Source: Bin80 sp022820435 (GTDB lineage Bacteria; Bacteroidota; Rhodothermia; Rhodothermales; Bin80). Taken from it: a stretch of 64,000 nucleotides of DNA. The stretch lies in NCBI GenBank assembly GCA_022820435.1, contig JAJEFL010000126.1:1-64000 (forward strand), written 5' to 3'. This document shows, in pieces, positions 25,094 through 35,340 of this stretch (within the stretch, counting starts at the first letter, position 1; each line of letters opens with the position of its first letter). The notes under the pieces were generated by a model that was not told the origin of the DNA, ran no database searches, and saw only the letters and a list, made by a program, of their open reading frames with translations. The position numbers were made by a program, and so were the translations under genes.

Positions 25094-26596
25094 ATGGCAA
25101 CCAACATTAAACCCGCACACGCCGCACAATGGTTCGGCCATCCCCGTGGGCTTTCTACGTTATTCTTTACCGAACTCTGGGAGCGGTTCAGTTATTACGG
25201 TATGCGAGCACTTCTGGTGCTTTTCATGACGACTGCGGCTGCAGAGGGGAATCCAGGATTGGATTTCGGGGAAGGGAAGGCAGGCGCAATCTATGGTCTA
25301 TACACATTCTTCGTGTACGTTCTGGCACTGCCTGGCGGTTGGATTGCAGATAATCTCTGGGGGCAGCGGAAGGCGGTTTTTGTAGGGGGATGCATTATTG
25401 CGCTGGGGCACTTCACGATGGCAGGTCCTCTGGTCGGCCTTCCGGATAACGGCAGTTTTTTTCTGGGATTGATGTTCATTGTCATCGGGACGGGCCTGCT
25501 GAAGCCGAATGTAAGCACCATGGTGGGGGATTTATACCCCGAGGGGGGCGCAAGACGGGATGCAGGTTTCTCAATTTTTTATACGGGAATCAACCTTGGG
25601 GCATTTGCCGGCCCCATTCTGACGGGATGGCTGGGCGAATCCTACAATTGGCATTATGGATTTTCTCTGGCGGGCATCGGCATGATTCTCGGACTGATCC
25701 AGTACCGACTGGGCACAAAATATCTGGGGGAGGCGGGTCTCTTGAAGTCAGATGCCTCTGAAGATGCACTGAAGCAAAAAACGCGTATCACGTACATCGT
25801 GTTGGCGGGTTCATTCATCGTCGCTGCGGTAGCGGGCACATTGCTTTTGCGGACCCTTTCTCTGGAGGTACTCGCTACAGCACTTGGATATGCAGTGATT
25901 GTAATTGCGGTGGCATTCTTTGCCTACCTGCTCATGTTCACCAATCACACCAGATTAGAGAAGAAGCGCCTGGTGGTCATTTTCTGGTTATTTATTCTGG
26001 CTGCGATTTTCTGGTCGGGATTTGAGCAGGCAGGGTCATCGCTCAACCTGTTTGCCCGGGATTCAACGGATCGGATGCTGGGGGGGTGGGAGTTGCCGGC
26101 CAGTTGGCTTCAATCGGTCAACTCTACCTTCATCATCATTCTTGCCCCGGTGTTTGGATCTCTCTGGGTTACGCTGGCCAGGCTGAAACGGAATCCATCG
26201 ATTCCCGCCAAATTTGCCATTGGGCTGTTAGGGTTGGCGGCAGGCTTTTTTGTCATTGCCTGGGGCGCGGCGAATGCGGAGGATGGTTCTCTGGTTTCGC
26301 CGGTCTGGCTGGTGGTCATGTACTTTCTGCACACAGTGGGAGAATTAAGTCTGAGTCCGGTTGGACTCTCTTCCATTACCAAGTTGGCACCTGCAGGAAG
26401 GGTCGGGCAGATGATGGGGATCTGGTTTATTGGAACCGCATTGGGCAACCTGTTTGCCGGGCTTGTTGCCGGGCAGCTGGAGACGTTAAATGCGGCGGCT
26501 CTCTTTGGGAATGTTGCGATGATTATTGGTGTTTCCGGGGTCGTAGCGCTTGCCGCATTTCCATGGATCAAGCGGCTGATGGGCGAGGTGGATTAG
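25094..26596 (+). CDS. Proton-dependent oligopeptide transporter (POT/PTR2 family)
   Basis: A 500-residue inner-membrane transporter with about 14 hydrophobic helices. The PTR2 signature FTELWERFSYYGMRALLV is near the N-terminus, and NLWGQRKAVF and FSIFYTGINLGAFAGP follow. It should import di- and tripeptides with protons. I chose ATG 25094 because the residues upstream of it in the open frame are unlike the family, and the aspS promoter lies there. Monocistronic, divergent from aspS. Confidence 0.92.
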   Translation: MATNIKPAHAAQWFGHPRGLSTLFFTELWERFSYYGMRALLVLFMTTAAAEGNPGLDFGEGKAGAIYGLYTFFVYVLALPGGWIADNLWGQRKAVFVGGCIIALGHFTMAGPLVGLPDNGSFFLGLMFIVIGTGLLKPNVSTMVGDLYPEGGARRDAGFSIFYTGINLGAFAGPILTGWLGESYNWHYGFSLAGIGMILGLIQYRLGTKYLGEAGLLKSDASEDALKQKTRITYIVLAGSFIVAAVAGTLLLRTLSLEVLATALGYAVIVIAVAFFAYLLMFTNHTRLEKKRLVVIFWLFILAAIFWSGFEQAGSSLNLFARDSTDRMLGGWELPASWLQSVNSTFIIILAPVFGSLWVTLARLKRNPSIPAKFAIGLLGLAAGFFVIAWGAANAEDGSLVSPVWLVVMYFLHTVGELSLSPVGLSSITKLAPAGRVGQMMGIWFIGTALGNLFAGLVAGQLETLNAAALFGNVAMIIGVSGVVALAAFPWIKRLMGEVD

Positions 26597-26864
26597 ACTG
26601 CATCTGCCAGATCGGGTAGTTTCAATGATGAAATTCCACATGGATTCTTGGTCGTGATGGAATCCTGTCAGATGAAGTTGACCGCCCGACAGAAATATGG
26701 AATGCAGAAAAAACGATCACTGTCATACGCAATTCGGCTCCACGGTTCGCTACTCTCCCTGTTATGCGTGCTGCCATGAAATGAAACTTTTTGGTGGTTC
26801 CAGAGAAACACACAGCTGATACTGGATATTTGTATCCTCCGCAATATTTTCATCTTCAATTTTT

Positions 26865-28010
26865 ATGCAACTGTCTCCGTCCAGGTCATCGGAATTAGGC
26901 ACGATCCATGTTGTTGGGCGATACCCTCCTCCGATAGACGGTCAGAGTTTAGCGACTCAATGTCTTGCGGATATGCTTCAGTCAGATTACAGGGTTAGGC
27001 GATTTAATATGACACTCGCGGATCAAGCTTTACTATCGTCAGGGTTTTCTGGAGCGCTAAGTACAATCGGACATTATCTGGGATTGAAGCCAAAATTAAA
27101 GGAAATTCTATCCGATGGCAATCTGGTGCTATGGGCAAGTATTTCCAGTCAACCATTCGGGCACTGGCGTGATCTTCTGGTTGTAATGTCATGCCTAAGT
27201 CCAGTTCAATCCCTGATTCCAGTAGTTCATTGGGGGAATTTTTCTCAACTATTCACTCATTGGAGCACTAAAATTACAGCAAGACACCTCATTCGCAGGG
27301 TAAATCAGGTTGTGGTACTGAGTAACGAATTGGCAAACCAAATTGCGCGCTGGATTCCGGCAGACAAACTTTATGTGATTCCGAATTATGTGCAACCACT
27401 TGCCACAGAAGATGAACTTCAAATCAAACGCGAAAAATATTCCCTTTCAAAGACGCTCAGGGTTCTATTTCTGAGTCATATGATCAAAGAAAAAGGATGT
27501 TACGATCTTTTGCATGGAATCTCAATTGCAGCCAGGGAAGGACTTTCAGTCGAGGCACATTTTGCCGGACGATGGAATAACAGTCAGGATGAAGAGCATT
27601 TCCATCGTGCAGTCAACCAGTTGGGGTTGACGAAATACGTTATCGTTCATGGGCCAATCACAGATCGGACATTCGTTGCCAGGCTTCATCGAGAAGCAGA
27701 TGTGTTTGTGCTTCCGAGCTTCCTTCATCATGAAGCTCAACCTTTAGCAATAGTGGAGGCACTTAGCGCAGCAACTCCGGTAATTATTACCAATCGTCCT
27801 GTTTTTGAGGCAGTTGTTGGTTCTAAACAGGGGGCTTTACTGGTTCCTCCCCATAATCCACCGGCGATTGCAAAAGCTTTACAGTCGCTCGGTGACCAAG
27901 AGATGTGGCTGAATTGCTCGTTAGCTGTACGGAAGCACTATGAAACCGTCTATAGTCCAGAGGCCGTTCGGAAGCGATGGATTGGCCTTATAGAAAAGGT
28001 CTCCGGGTAA
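26865..28010 (+). CDS. Glycosyltransferase, family 4 type
   Basis: A 381-residue GT-B fold glycosyltransferase. The N-terminus has GRYPPPIDGQSLATQ, typical of the glycine-rich acceptor-side loop. The C-terminal donor half has RVLFLSHMIKEKGCYDLLHG and the EX7E-type segment PSFLHHEAQPLAIVEALSAA. It marks the start of the polysaccharide locus, on the plus strand, while most of the locus is on the minus strand. The donor and acceptor sugars cannot be told. Base composition looks more AT-rich than the genes before it. Confidence 0.88.
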   Translation: MQLSPSRSSELGTIHVVGRYPPPIDGQSLATQCLADMLQSDYRVRRFNMTLADQALLSSGFSGALSTIGHYLGLKPKLKEILSDGNLVLWASISSQPFGHWRDLLVVMSCLSPVQSLIPVVHWGNFSQLFTHWSTKITARHLIRRVNQVVVLSNELANQIARWIPADKLYVIPNYVQPLATEDELQIKREKYSLSKTLRVLFLSHMIKEKGCYDLLHGISIAAREGLSVEAHFAGRWNNSQDEEHFHRAVNQLGLTKYVIVHGPITDRTFVARLHREADVFVLPSFLHHEAQPLAIVEALSAATPVIITNRPVFEAVVGSKQGALLVPPHNPPAIAKALQSLGDQEMWLNCSLAVRKHYETVYSPEAVRKRWIGLIEKVSG

Positions 28011-28190
28011 TGGCGAACCTATCCCATAATTGGCTCTGCTGTACTATCTGTTCAGATAGATTGATTTTGTCCGTAAGGTGGTTTGATCAGTCCTTCAAAC
28101 TTTGGATTAATCCTGTATTTTGAGTCTCAAGTCGCCGGTAGACTTAGATATGCTGGATAATGAATTTCTTCTACAAATTGATCTTGTAGC

Positions 28191-28960
28191 ATGACTCCTC
28201 CTTTTCTGGATTCTGGTCTTACGGGAAGAGATCATTATCATTCAAAGTATGTGAATTCACTTGAACGCCAAGCAGAATGGCTCCGTAGAGGGCAAAGCAG
28301 AAGGCAGACGCAATCTGTGCATTGCTCAACCGAAATGGATTGGAGCCAGCGTCCGTTATGGATATTGGCTGCGGAACGGGTGCAGTAATTGCAGAACTCC
28401 AGCACCGAGAGATAGCTGGATCTTACTACGCGGTAGATTATTCAGTTGAGGCCATAGCATTCATAAAGGAAAATCTGCCAGGTGTGCACACGGTGGCAGG
28501 AGATATAACGGAAGTGAATTTTGCCGAATTGTTCGGAAAGCAGGAATTTGACTTGGTTATCTGCAGCCATGTTTTGGAACATCTTGAGCATCCTTTACAA
28601 TTCCTGGATGCCTTAGTAGATCTTACTTGGGGCAGTTTTATCGCTGAAGTGCCCTTGGAGAATTTAGTTTTCGGAAGAATCAAAGGAGCATTCCAGGATC
28701 GGAGCAGACACCCCGCTGGACATGTTCAATTCTTCAATAAGTCAGATTTCTCTGGGTTAATTTCCCGTGCAGGGCTGGACATCGTTGATGCATATGTCTA
28801 CGCGCCGTTCTTCAACAGGCAGACCATCAAAGCTGTTTACAGCAATTGCAGTCAAGTTCAATATTTCCTTAAAATGTGTACGGAGCATTATTTCCCCAGA
28901 TATGGTAGCATGCTGTGGTCCAGGCTTTATCATGCTCATATGGCGGTTCTCTGCCATTAA
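28191..28960 (+). pseudogene. SAM-dependent methyltransferase with a -1 frameshift
   Basis: A class I methyltransferase in two frames. Frame one begins with MTPPFLDSGLTGRDHYHSKY and runs through ERQAEWLRRG. At about 28290-28293, within a run of G (AGAGGGCA), the reading must shift by one base to continue as KADAICALLNRNG, VMDIGCGTGAVIAEL (SAM motif I) and LVICSHVLEHLEHP. One extra G would restore a single gene of about 257 residues. It may be a damaged gene or a sequencing/assembly error. It lies among sugar-polymer genes, so the substrate was probably a glycan or lipid intermediate. Confidence 0.8.
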
Positions 28961-29186
28961 TCCCATCTGGTCTGTTCCTGTGTTGGTGGAGCAGGTATAT
29001 GCTCAATGGATGAATACTCTAAGACTTCGTGGGTGGACGCAGGATCTCTGAAATATGGTCTAGATCGCTCCTTCTGCTACCCGAAAAGCCAACTGTCAGG
29101 CAGGCATAGGAGTTACGGGATCAATAAGCACATCCCTAAACGAAGACAATCTCGGTAATTGTATATTATTCTCCAGTGCCTGAATT

Positions 29187-29930
29187 TCAATCTGTTCTTA
29201 AGTAGGTTACCTTCGTCGCAGAGGTATGTATGGGAACATAGGATGCGTTCGTAAAATCATTTACGAGGCATCTGAGGCGTTTGGCGGCACCCGAATCCCC
29301 TGGAGAGTGGAGTTCATCGAAATTAATGCAAATTACTTTGGGTCTTTGACCGGCTTCAAACCAAGATCGAATCACCTCGTACTCAGCTCCCTCAATATTC
29401 AATTTTAAGAATTGGATTGAATCTCCTTGAATTTGCGCAATGACATCGTTTGGCGAAAGAACTTTTGCCTCAAAATATTCAGATGTATTCTGAAGATTCA
29501 CGACTGAATGACTTACATGATCAAGGTTCGAGGGCGCATAGAAGCGTATCATTTTAGACTCTGACCACGCGCCGTAAGGATGGAAGGTGATCAATTCTCG
29601 TTGCATAACATCTGAAGGTTCGGAGAGGATCCGTTCGCAATAGTTAATTGACCGGGGGGTGGGGTCAAAAATATGTACTTGCGCTCCCAGTTCTTCTGCT
29701 ATGGCAATCTCAAAACTGACATCTTCTCCCGCACCGAAGGATACGCCGGTTGCGTTACGAACGATATCCGGGGGAACGGCGTATCCTCCATAGGCTGATC
29801 CGTAGTAGACCATCTTTAGATCGGTCCTCGTCCGTGGTAATCCGATACGATAGAACCGGATCCGGTCTCTCAGAGTCTTCAGAGTGGCTGCTAGAGGAGT
29901 GGGAATAATTTTCTTTATGGATTGGTTCAT
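29187..29930 (-). CDS. FkbM-family methyltransferase
   Basis: A 247-residue SAM methyltransferase of FkbM type, often found in polysaccharide and glycolipid loci, where it O-methylates sugars. The SAM motif is VSFGAGEDVSFEIAIAEELG, then VHIFDPTPRS, and the conserved FLKLNIEGAEYEVI near the C-terminal third. I chose ATG 29930 (MNQSIKKIIP); the open frame extends to 29993. It lies on the minus strand, about 300 bases downstream of the last glycosyltransferase of the cluster. Confidence 0.85.
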   Translation of the reverse strand: MNQSIKKIIPTPLAATLKTLRDRIRFYRIGLPRTRTDLKMVYYGSAYGGYAVPPDIVRNATGVSFGAGEDVSFEIAIAEELGAQVHIFDPTPRSINYCERILSEPSDVMQRELITFHPYGAWSESKMIRFYAPSNLDHVSHSVVNLQNTSEYFEAKVLSPNDVIAQIQGDSIQFLKLNIEGAEYEVIRSWFEAGQRPKVICINFDELHSPGDSGAAKRLRCLVNDFTNASYVPIHTSATKVTYLRTD

Positions 29931-30290
29931 ATCAAGCCTGAATACTTTTACATAGCGGTTCTTACAGAACGAATAATTCAGACACAAAAGCACTTTGAGA
30001 CACCCTCAGGTCAATAAATATATTCAAGGCTGGAAGTTTTGCAAGAGTTCGCATATTTACCCGGGTACTATTGGTTTCAGACAGGGTATTCATGGATGGC
30101 GATAGCCTGATTGACCGGGTCCATCCATATAGAATCAATCTTGAATCGCATCTTAAAAGATCGGCTGTCGTGAACAAAGATGCGATGAACTTACAGGCCA
30201 TCCCTCTTTCTGCTTAAACATGAATATCCTGATACAGGTTCCAAATATATTTTCTGTAAATCAGGTGGACTTCCATTTGGCGTTCTTCGT

Positions 30291-31439
30291 TCAGATGTGT
30301 GATTCTGCATATTCAATGGCTTGGATCAAGCCGTCAATCATTCCCTGTACCTGAAGATGCGATTGTGCATAGTCATATGCATGAGATGAAAAGGTTGCGT
30401 GATTTTCGAAGATCGTCATTGTTGCGTTCACAAGTGCGTTGAGATCATCGTAAGATGCCAGCATCCCGTTAACACCGGGCTTCAGATATGTGATCTCGGG
30501 GCTGTGGTAGCGGATTTTCGGGTCAGGGCTGGTGCAGGTGACCACCGGAAGTCCCAGACAAAATGCGTGGTTCACATTTAATCCAACATATCCCGGACAT
30601 ACCATAACATCCGCTGCATATATCCAGGGGGCAGAGTCTTCCAGGTTTGGAATTGTTCCAGGGAAGAAGACATTGCTCAGATTTTCACTCTGAGTGCGGG
30701 CCATCAATCGGTTTCGCTCTGGACCATCTCCAATCAAAACGAGAGAGGCTTCGCCTTCTCTACTCAATGCTTTGTGCAGGTTGAGTAGTACTTCGGGTCG
30801 CTTACCCGCAATAAGACGCCCGATAAATACCACAGTTCTGCCCTTTACAGGTATACCGAGGCGGGCACGGATAAAATCTTTTCCCTTCGCATCCAGAATC
30901 TGGTAGATCCCAAACAATCTGTCTGTGTCTAATGTATTGCGGGCGACAAAACGGCGTTCAGGGGGAACATAGGGTTTGAGCAGGTCTGCAATTTCGTCGG
31001 TGTAGCAGACACAGCCATCCGTGCGTTTGGCTAGTGCAATTCGATAGCGGTCAAGCAGGTTTCGTCCTGAAAATGTCCGTCGATTCGACGAAAAATGCCC
31101 CCAGAGCAATGTGCGAATATGTTTTGCCCGCGCAACTGACAGTAACCACGGGAGTGAGATGGTGCGAGGTGATTCCTCTGCAAGAATTACAGCGGGATCG
31201 CATTCAAAAATGGGCTGTGAATTTTGGATCAGTGCCCTCTGGTTGCCAATCCATCTGTTTTTCAGATCCACGCACTGGTAGGTTGGAGAGGAGCCACGAG
31301 ACAGATTTTCAAAAGAAGTGTCACCGGCGATGCCTGCACACACGATAAGCCGTCCATCTAACTGTTCATTGAGTTTTTCTAGAATGGGGCGCCGATATTC
31401 CGGTACGAAACGTGCTACATAGACAATTGGGCGGTTCAT
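30291..31439 (-). CDS. Glycosyltransferase, family 4 type
   Basis: A 382-residue GT-B glycosyltransferase, cytoplasmic or peripheral at the inner membrane. The donor half shows VKGRTVVFIGRLIAGKRPEVLL, SLVLIGDGPERNRL and DVMVCPGYVGLNVNHAF, where the usual glutamate pair is only partly kept. Its ATG overlaps the stop of the preceding glycosyltransferase (ATGA), so both are translated together. The partner sugars are unknown. Confidence 0.87.
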   Translation of the reverse strand: MNRPIVYVARFVPEYRRPILEKLNEQLDGRLIVCAGIAGDTSFENLSRGSSPTYQCVDLKNRWIGNQRALIQNSQPIFECDPAVILAEESPRTISLPWLLSVARAKHIRTLLWGHFSSNRRTFSGRNLLDRYRIALAKRTDGCVCYTDEIADLLKPYVPPERRFVARNTLDTDRLFGIYQILDAKGKDFIRARLGIPVKGRTVVFIGRLIAGKRPEVLLNLHKALSREGEASLVLIGDGPERNRLMARTQSENLSNVFFPGTIPNLEDSAPWIYAADVMVCPGYVGLNVNHAFCLGLPVVTCTSPDPKIRYHSPEITYLKPGVNGMLASYDDLNALVNATMTIFENHATFSSHAYDYAQSHLQVQGMIDGLIQAIEYAESHI

Positions 31440-32611
31440 GCGGATGTCTGTTTAAGGATATGCTCAAATTGATTCGTTATTTTATTGATATCAAATTGTT
31501 CATCTGCCCATTTTCGAGCATTTTCACCTATGGTCCGACGCAATTCTGGTTCGTTAAGAAGCAGTTGGGTTTTCTGGACAAGCCCAGTGTAATCGTCTGG
31601 TTCGATAACAAACCCCGCCCCCGCGTTCTGAATAATCCGCGCCGCAAGATTTTCTTTGGGGATAGCCGCAAGAATTGGCCGGCCTGCACAGAGACAGGTC
31701 AGTACCTTTGATGGCACGGAAAACTGTCCAGCATCTTCGTTAAGTAAAACCAGGAGAAATTGTGCACTAGCATACATCGCAGATAGTTGGTCCACTTTCT
31801 GATAGGGTAGAACCGTTAGGTTATTGAGATTATGCTCAGCGATTGCTTTCGTAAGCCAATCCGCACCTGCCCCTTGGGAAACAACCACAATCTGGGCACG
31901 GATATCAATTTTTCGTGCAAGATGTAGCAGAATAGCGGGGTTATGCTTCATACTCAATGTGCCCGCATAAAGTAGAATGGGATGTTGATCAAGTTTATTT
32001 TTTCTCGCCCACATTGAGGGATCGCCTTGAACACTATCCAATGTGCCCCAGTTTTCAATCACATAGCAGCGATCAGGTAAAACCCCAAACTTCTGAAGGG
32101 CAGGAGTAAAATCCTCTGTGATTGAAATTACAGCATCACTCCTGCGAAGTAATCGTCCCTCAAGTGACTGAAAGTAGCGACCAATGACAGAGGAAAAAAG
32201 AGGAAGCTTTGATTTTAGAACTCTCGAAGTTGCCAATCCAATCAGGTCCTGCAGCCAAAACACAAACGGAATCCCGCTTTGTTTACATGATCGCAGGATG
32301 CGTTCCTGTGCATTTAGTGGTGCATTTGCAGAAATCACAATATCCGGTTTGAAACTTAGGACGGTCCGAGCCGCTAAGCGTCCATATTCCTGTTCCTGAA
32401 TCCATCGCTGTACGAGATTGTATTTATTCAGTGGGCGAGATGTCTGGATGGGCAGAGACTCAAAGGATGTAGCACGCTTACATACGTTATGTGGGGTCGT
32501 GATCAGATTGTCGCAATAGGCGTGTCCAACATCGTATCCACGATCATGAAGAGTTTGACTCAACGTAACGGGGAAGGCGTATGCTCCGAAATCGTGGATC
32601 AGTACTCGCAT
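31436..32611 (-). CDS. Glycosyltransferase, family 4 type
   Basis: A 391-residue GT-B glycosyltransferase. Landmarks are HPILLYAGTLSMKHNPAILL, QIVVVSQGAGADWL and the donor loop FSVPSKVLTCLCAGRPILAA. This resembles WcaI/WbuB-like enzymes of capsule and colanic acid loci. It follows the O-antigen ligase gene by 75 bases and overlaps the next glycosyltransferase by four bases. Confidence 0.87.
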   Translation of the reverse strand: MRVLIHDFGAYAFPVTLSQTLHDRGYDVGHAYCDNLITTPHNVCKRATSFESLPIQTSRPLNKYNLVQRWIQEQEYGRLAARTVLSFKPDIVISANAPLNAQERILRSCKQSGIPFVFWLQDLIGLATSRVLKSKLPLFSSVIGRYFQSLEGRLLRRSDAVISITEDFTPALQKFGVLPDRCYVIENWGTLDSVQGDPSMWARKNKLDQHPILLYAGTLSMKHNPAILLHLARKIDIRAQIVVVSQGAGADWLTKAIAEHNLNNLTVLPYQKVDQLSAMYASAQFLLVLLNEDAGQFSVPSKVLTCLCAGRPILAAIPKENLAARIIQNAGAGFVIEPDDYTGLVQKTQLLLNEPELRRTIGENARKWADEQFDINKITNQFEHILKQTSA

Positions 32612-32686
32612 GATTCGACAGATGAACCAGCAAGTTCGGCCTCATTTTCTGCACGGATCAAGGGATGCCATATGTATTTGAGAGGG

Positions 32687-34138
32687 TCACACACGGTTCT
32701 GTGTCTCAACAGATGAGGGATTAAGCTGATTTGATGATCGCTCACCTGAACCGGCAGCCAATCCGGCAGCAATTGCAATCACGAACAAGTAATTTTTCAG
32801 AAAAAACGGATTCTGTGTTAACGTAGAAATTGTTAATGCGATCAGTGGAACGGCGCCCGCCAAGCCAGCTAAGCGGGTCCAGCGTTCAGCAGTATTACTC
32901 CGGTACGCACGCAGTCCAAGTTTTATGGTTGAGTACCAGAAGTACAGGACAAGCCCCAATCCCCAAATGCCATATTTGTACCAGAGCCCGATATACCCAT
33001 TATGCACAAATGAATCCGTATCTGTAGATTGATGAACGATATCATAAAACAGATAGGAAACGCCAGGCCCATATCCGATCAGAGGATTTACTACAGTTTT
33101 TTCAAAAACTGCCTGGGTCTCACGGAACCGGTTTACGAGAGACAGGTCTTGCGTAAATGACGTAGCAATTGTACTAAAACGTTCCGTAATTCCTTCAATA
33201 ATCACATTCAGGAATGGACCTAGCAGGATATATCCAACCCCAAGAATCAAAACACTAAGAATTGCACCTGTCGTAAGTATTTTGATTCGCTCAGATGTCT
33301 GGACCAGTAGGATAAGGGCTAGTACACCAAGCAAGAAAGCTAGCCAGAATCCACGCGCCTGCGTCATGATCAATCCAGCGAATGTAAATGCCAGTGCACT
33401 TGCGGAAAGTAGCAATGAAACAGGACCTCGGGCATAGATCAAAAGGGTCAGATTCATCAAAGAACCAATCATGAGCAGACAATCATTCACGACAACTCTG
33501 GATCCCGATACATGCCACAGCGCCGTGGCATTTGATAAGTCCGACGCATACTCGATTGTATTTATAATAGCAACCACAACACTCATGATGACCACCATAA
33601 TGAGGATAATCTTTGGGCCTGCTTGATGATGAACGACCGTATATTTGACTGGAAAGTAGATCAGCAACATAGAGAGTGAGATCAACTCGCTGAATGCGAC
33701 CAGAAAATCCCCTTGGAAGAGTGTTGTAAGAATCAAGGTTGCAGGAAGCATACCCAAGAATAGGGCTATCGCATAATCTGACTTCTTGGTGAGGATCTTT
33801 GTCGGTTCTAAAATTTTGTGCTGTAGAAACCACATCAAAAGAACTGCATAAAGGTAGACTGCGTAGGCGATTTCGATCATCTGGAATCCTTCTTCATTTG
33901 AAGATATCAGTACAAATCCCAGAATGACTAACATCAGATTCAGGAGGGGGTTTATGAAGAAAAATCCAACTGCGATAATTCCTAGGGTGGTTGCAGGTAG
34001 TGCGATTAAATACAGGACAGATCCGGTACTGGCGAGGGCGAAGGTCATCCCCAGGCTTAAAACGAGCCCGGCAATGATCAAGGCATTTCCAGTCTGGTAA
34101 ATCCTCGGCGGAGAGGAGAGAATTCCAACTTGTTCCAT
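32687..34138 (-). CDS. O-antigen ligase / polymerase family membrane protein
   Basis: A 483-residue inner-membrane protein with about 12 hydrophobic helices and the large periplasmic loop typical of the Wzy_C family (RFRETQAVFEKTVVNPLIGY and VHNGYIGLWYKYGIWGLGL near residues 330-400). The family polymerises or ligates lipid-linked glycans. In this locus, with a Wza-like exporter and a Wzz-like protein, polymerase of an exopolysaccharide is the likelier role. Confidence 0.85.
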   Translation of the reverse strand: MEQVGILSSPPRIYQTGNALIIAGLVLSLGMTFALASTGSVLYLIALPATTLGIIAVGFFFINPLLNLMLVILGFVLISSNEEGFQMIEIAYAVYLYAVLLMWFLQHKILEPTKILTKKSDYAIALFLGMLPATLILTTLFQGDFLVAFSELISLSMLLIYFPVKYTVVHHQAGPKIILIMVVIMSVVVAIINTIEYASDLSNATALWHVSGSRVVVNDCLLMIGSLMNLTLLIYARGPVSLLLSASALAFTFAGLIMTQARGFWLAFLLGVLALILLVQTSERIKILTTGAILSVLILGVGYILLGPFLNVIIEGITERFSTIATSFTQDLSLVNRFRETQAVFEKTVVNPLIGYGPGVSYLFYDIVHQSTDTDSFVHNGYIGLWYKYGIWGLGLVLYFWYSTIKLGLRAYRSNTAERWTRLAGLAGAVPLIALTISTLTQNPFFLKNYLFVIAIAAGLAAGSGERSSNQLNPSSVETQNRV

Positions 34139-34173
34139 GACCTGCTCCAGTTCAAGTTTCGAGCTGAAACTCC

Positions 34174-35340
34174 TTATACTGCTGCTCCATCTGGAGACAA
34201 CTTTGATGCAATCAGAGCATAATTACGTTTCCACCAGGCACTGATAAGCACGTAAAGCACTGATAGAAGAAAGCCTGAGAATGTACTGACGACACAAATC
34301 GCAGCACGCCAGGGGCGGGCTTTCTCGGTAGGCGGAATGGCAGGATCAAGCACCTGCACAGATTTTGCTGCACGCTCCTCAGTCAGTTGTGCTTCTTCCA
34401 GTACCGGACGTGCAAACTCCATGAGGGTGGTCAGGATAACCGCTTCCTTTTCCAACTCGGCAAATTTTAATGCCACTCCCGGAAGACTGTCCTGAGATAC
34501 GGGCATGAGTCGCTCCTGGCCTTCCAAAGCCTGATCATAGGATTCTCTTGCCTGCGCGACTGCCTGTTGAGCGGCACGCGTCTGGGAATGGTCGGGGCCA
34601 TAAAGAAACAGCAGTTTGTCGAATTCGAGTTCAGCAAGAAAGATCTGGGATCGCCAATCTGTCAATCCGTCCATAAATGCAGCACCCTGTGCAGGCAGAT
34701 CCAATACGCCTGTCTTCTCCTGGAGTGTACGGATTGCGGATAGTACCGTACTGAGGCTGTCTTCCATATCCTGATAGCGTTTCTCGACCGTTTGGCGATA
34801 GGATCTGGCCGTTTCTGTTGAGAGATCTATTCCCGTCTGGTTCAATTTTGAAACAAAAAAGTTCGCTATATCGGCAGCTCGCTGTGGCTCTTTATCATAA
34901 ACTTGGATAGCAAGGTAGTTGTATTCATTGTCTACGACAAATTCAGTGTTTGCCGTCAACTCCTGAATCGCATTGTTCATTGGGGATTCACTGTCCGCAA
35001 GATCATACACATGAATAAGATCAAATTCTTCAACGACACCCTGTCTTACGGTGCGGCTGTTCAGGATGGCCAGTTCCTGCTGGTAGTCACTGACCAGTCC
35101 TCCCAGAAGTGAGGATGCACTACTTCCGATACGTCCGCCGATCATGCTGGAAAGCAGACCGGAAGAGGTTTGTCCAGGAATCAGCAGACGTGTTTCTGCT
35201 AAATACCAGTTGGGCAGGAGAAGGCTGATGACTATCGCAGCGGCAGCGGTAAATCCCGTGACCCCAATCACCACCCATCGCCGGTGCAGGATCACTCGGA
35301 TGACCGACCACACGATTTCAGTTGTGTTTGGATTGGTCAT
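34174..35340 (-). CDS. Wzz/GumC-like polysaccharide co-polymerase
   Basis: A 388-residue chain-length/export protein. An N-terminal membrane helix (WVVIGVTGFTAAAAIVISLL) and a C-terminal one (AAICVVSTFSGFLLSVLYV) flank a periplasmic coiled-coil region (about residues 120-300), with the Wzz-type PxxP segment ending VLDPAIPPTEKARPW. The start is set by the ATGA overlap with the SLBB gene stop at 35337. No tyrosine kinase domain is fused, and none is encoded nearby. Confidence 0.87.
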   Translation of the reverse strand: MTNPNTTEIVWSVIRVILHRRWVVIGVTGFTAAAAIVISLLLPNWYLAETRLLIPGQTSSGLLSSMIGGRIGSSASSLLGGLVSDYQQELAILNSRTVRQGVVEEFDLIHVYDLADSESPMNNAIQELTANTEFVVDNEYNYLAIQVYDKEPQRAADIANFFVSKLNQTGIDLSTETARSYRQTVEKRYQDMEDSLSTVLSAIRTLQEKTGVLDLPAQGAAFMDGLTDWRSQIFLAELEFDKLLFLYGPDHSQTRAAQQAVAQARESYDQALEGQERLMPVSQDSLPGVALKFAELEKEAVILTTLMEFARPVLEEAQLTEERAAKSVQVLDPAIPPTEKARPWRAAICVVSTFSGFLLSVLYVLISAWWKRNYALIASKLSPDGAAV

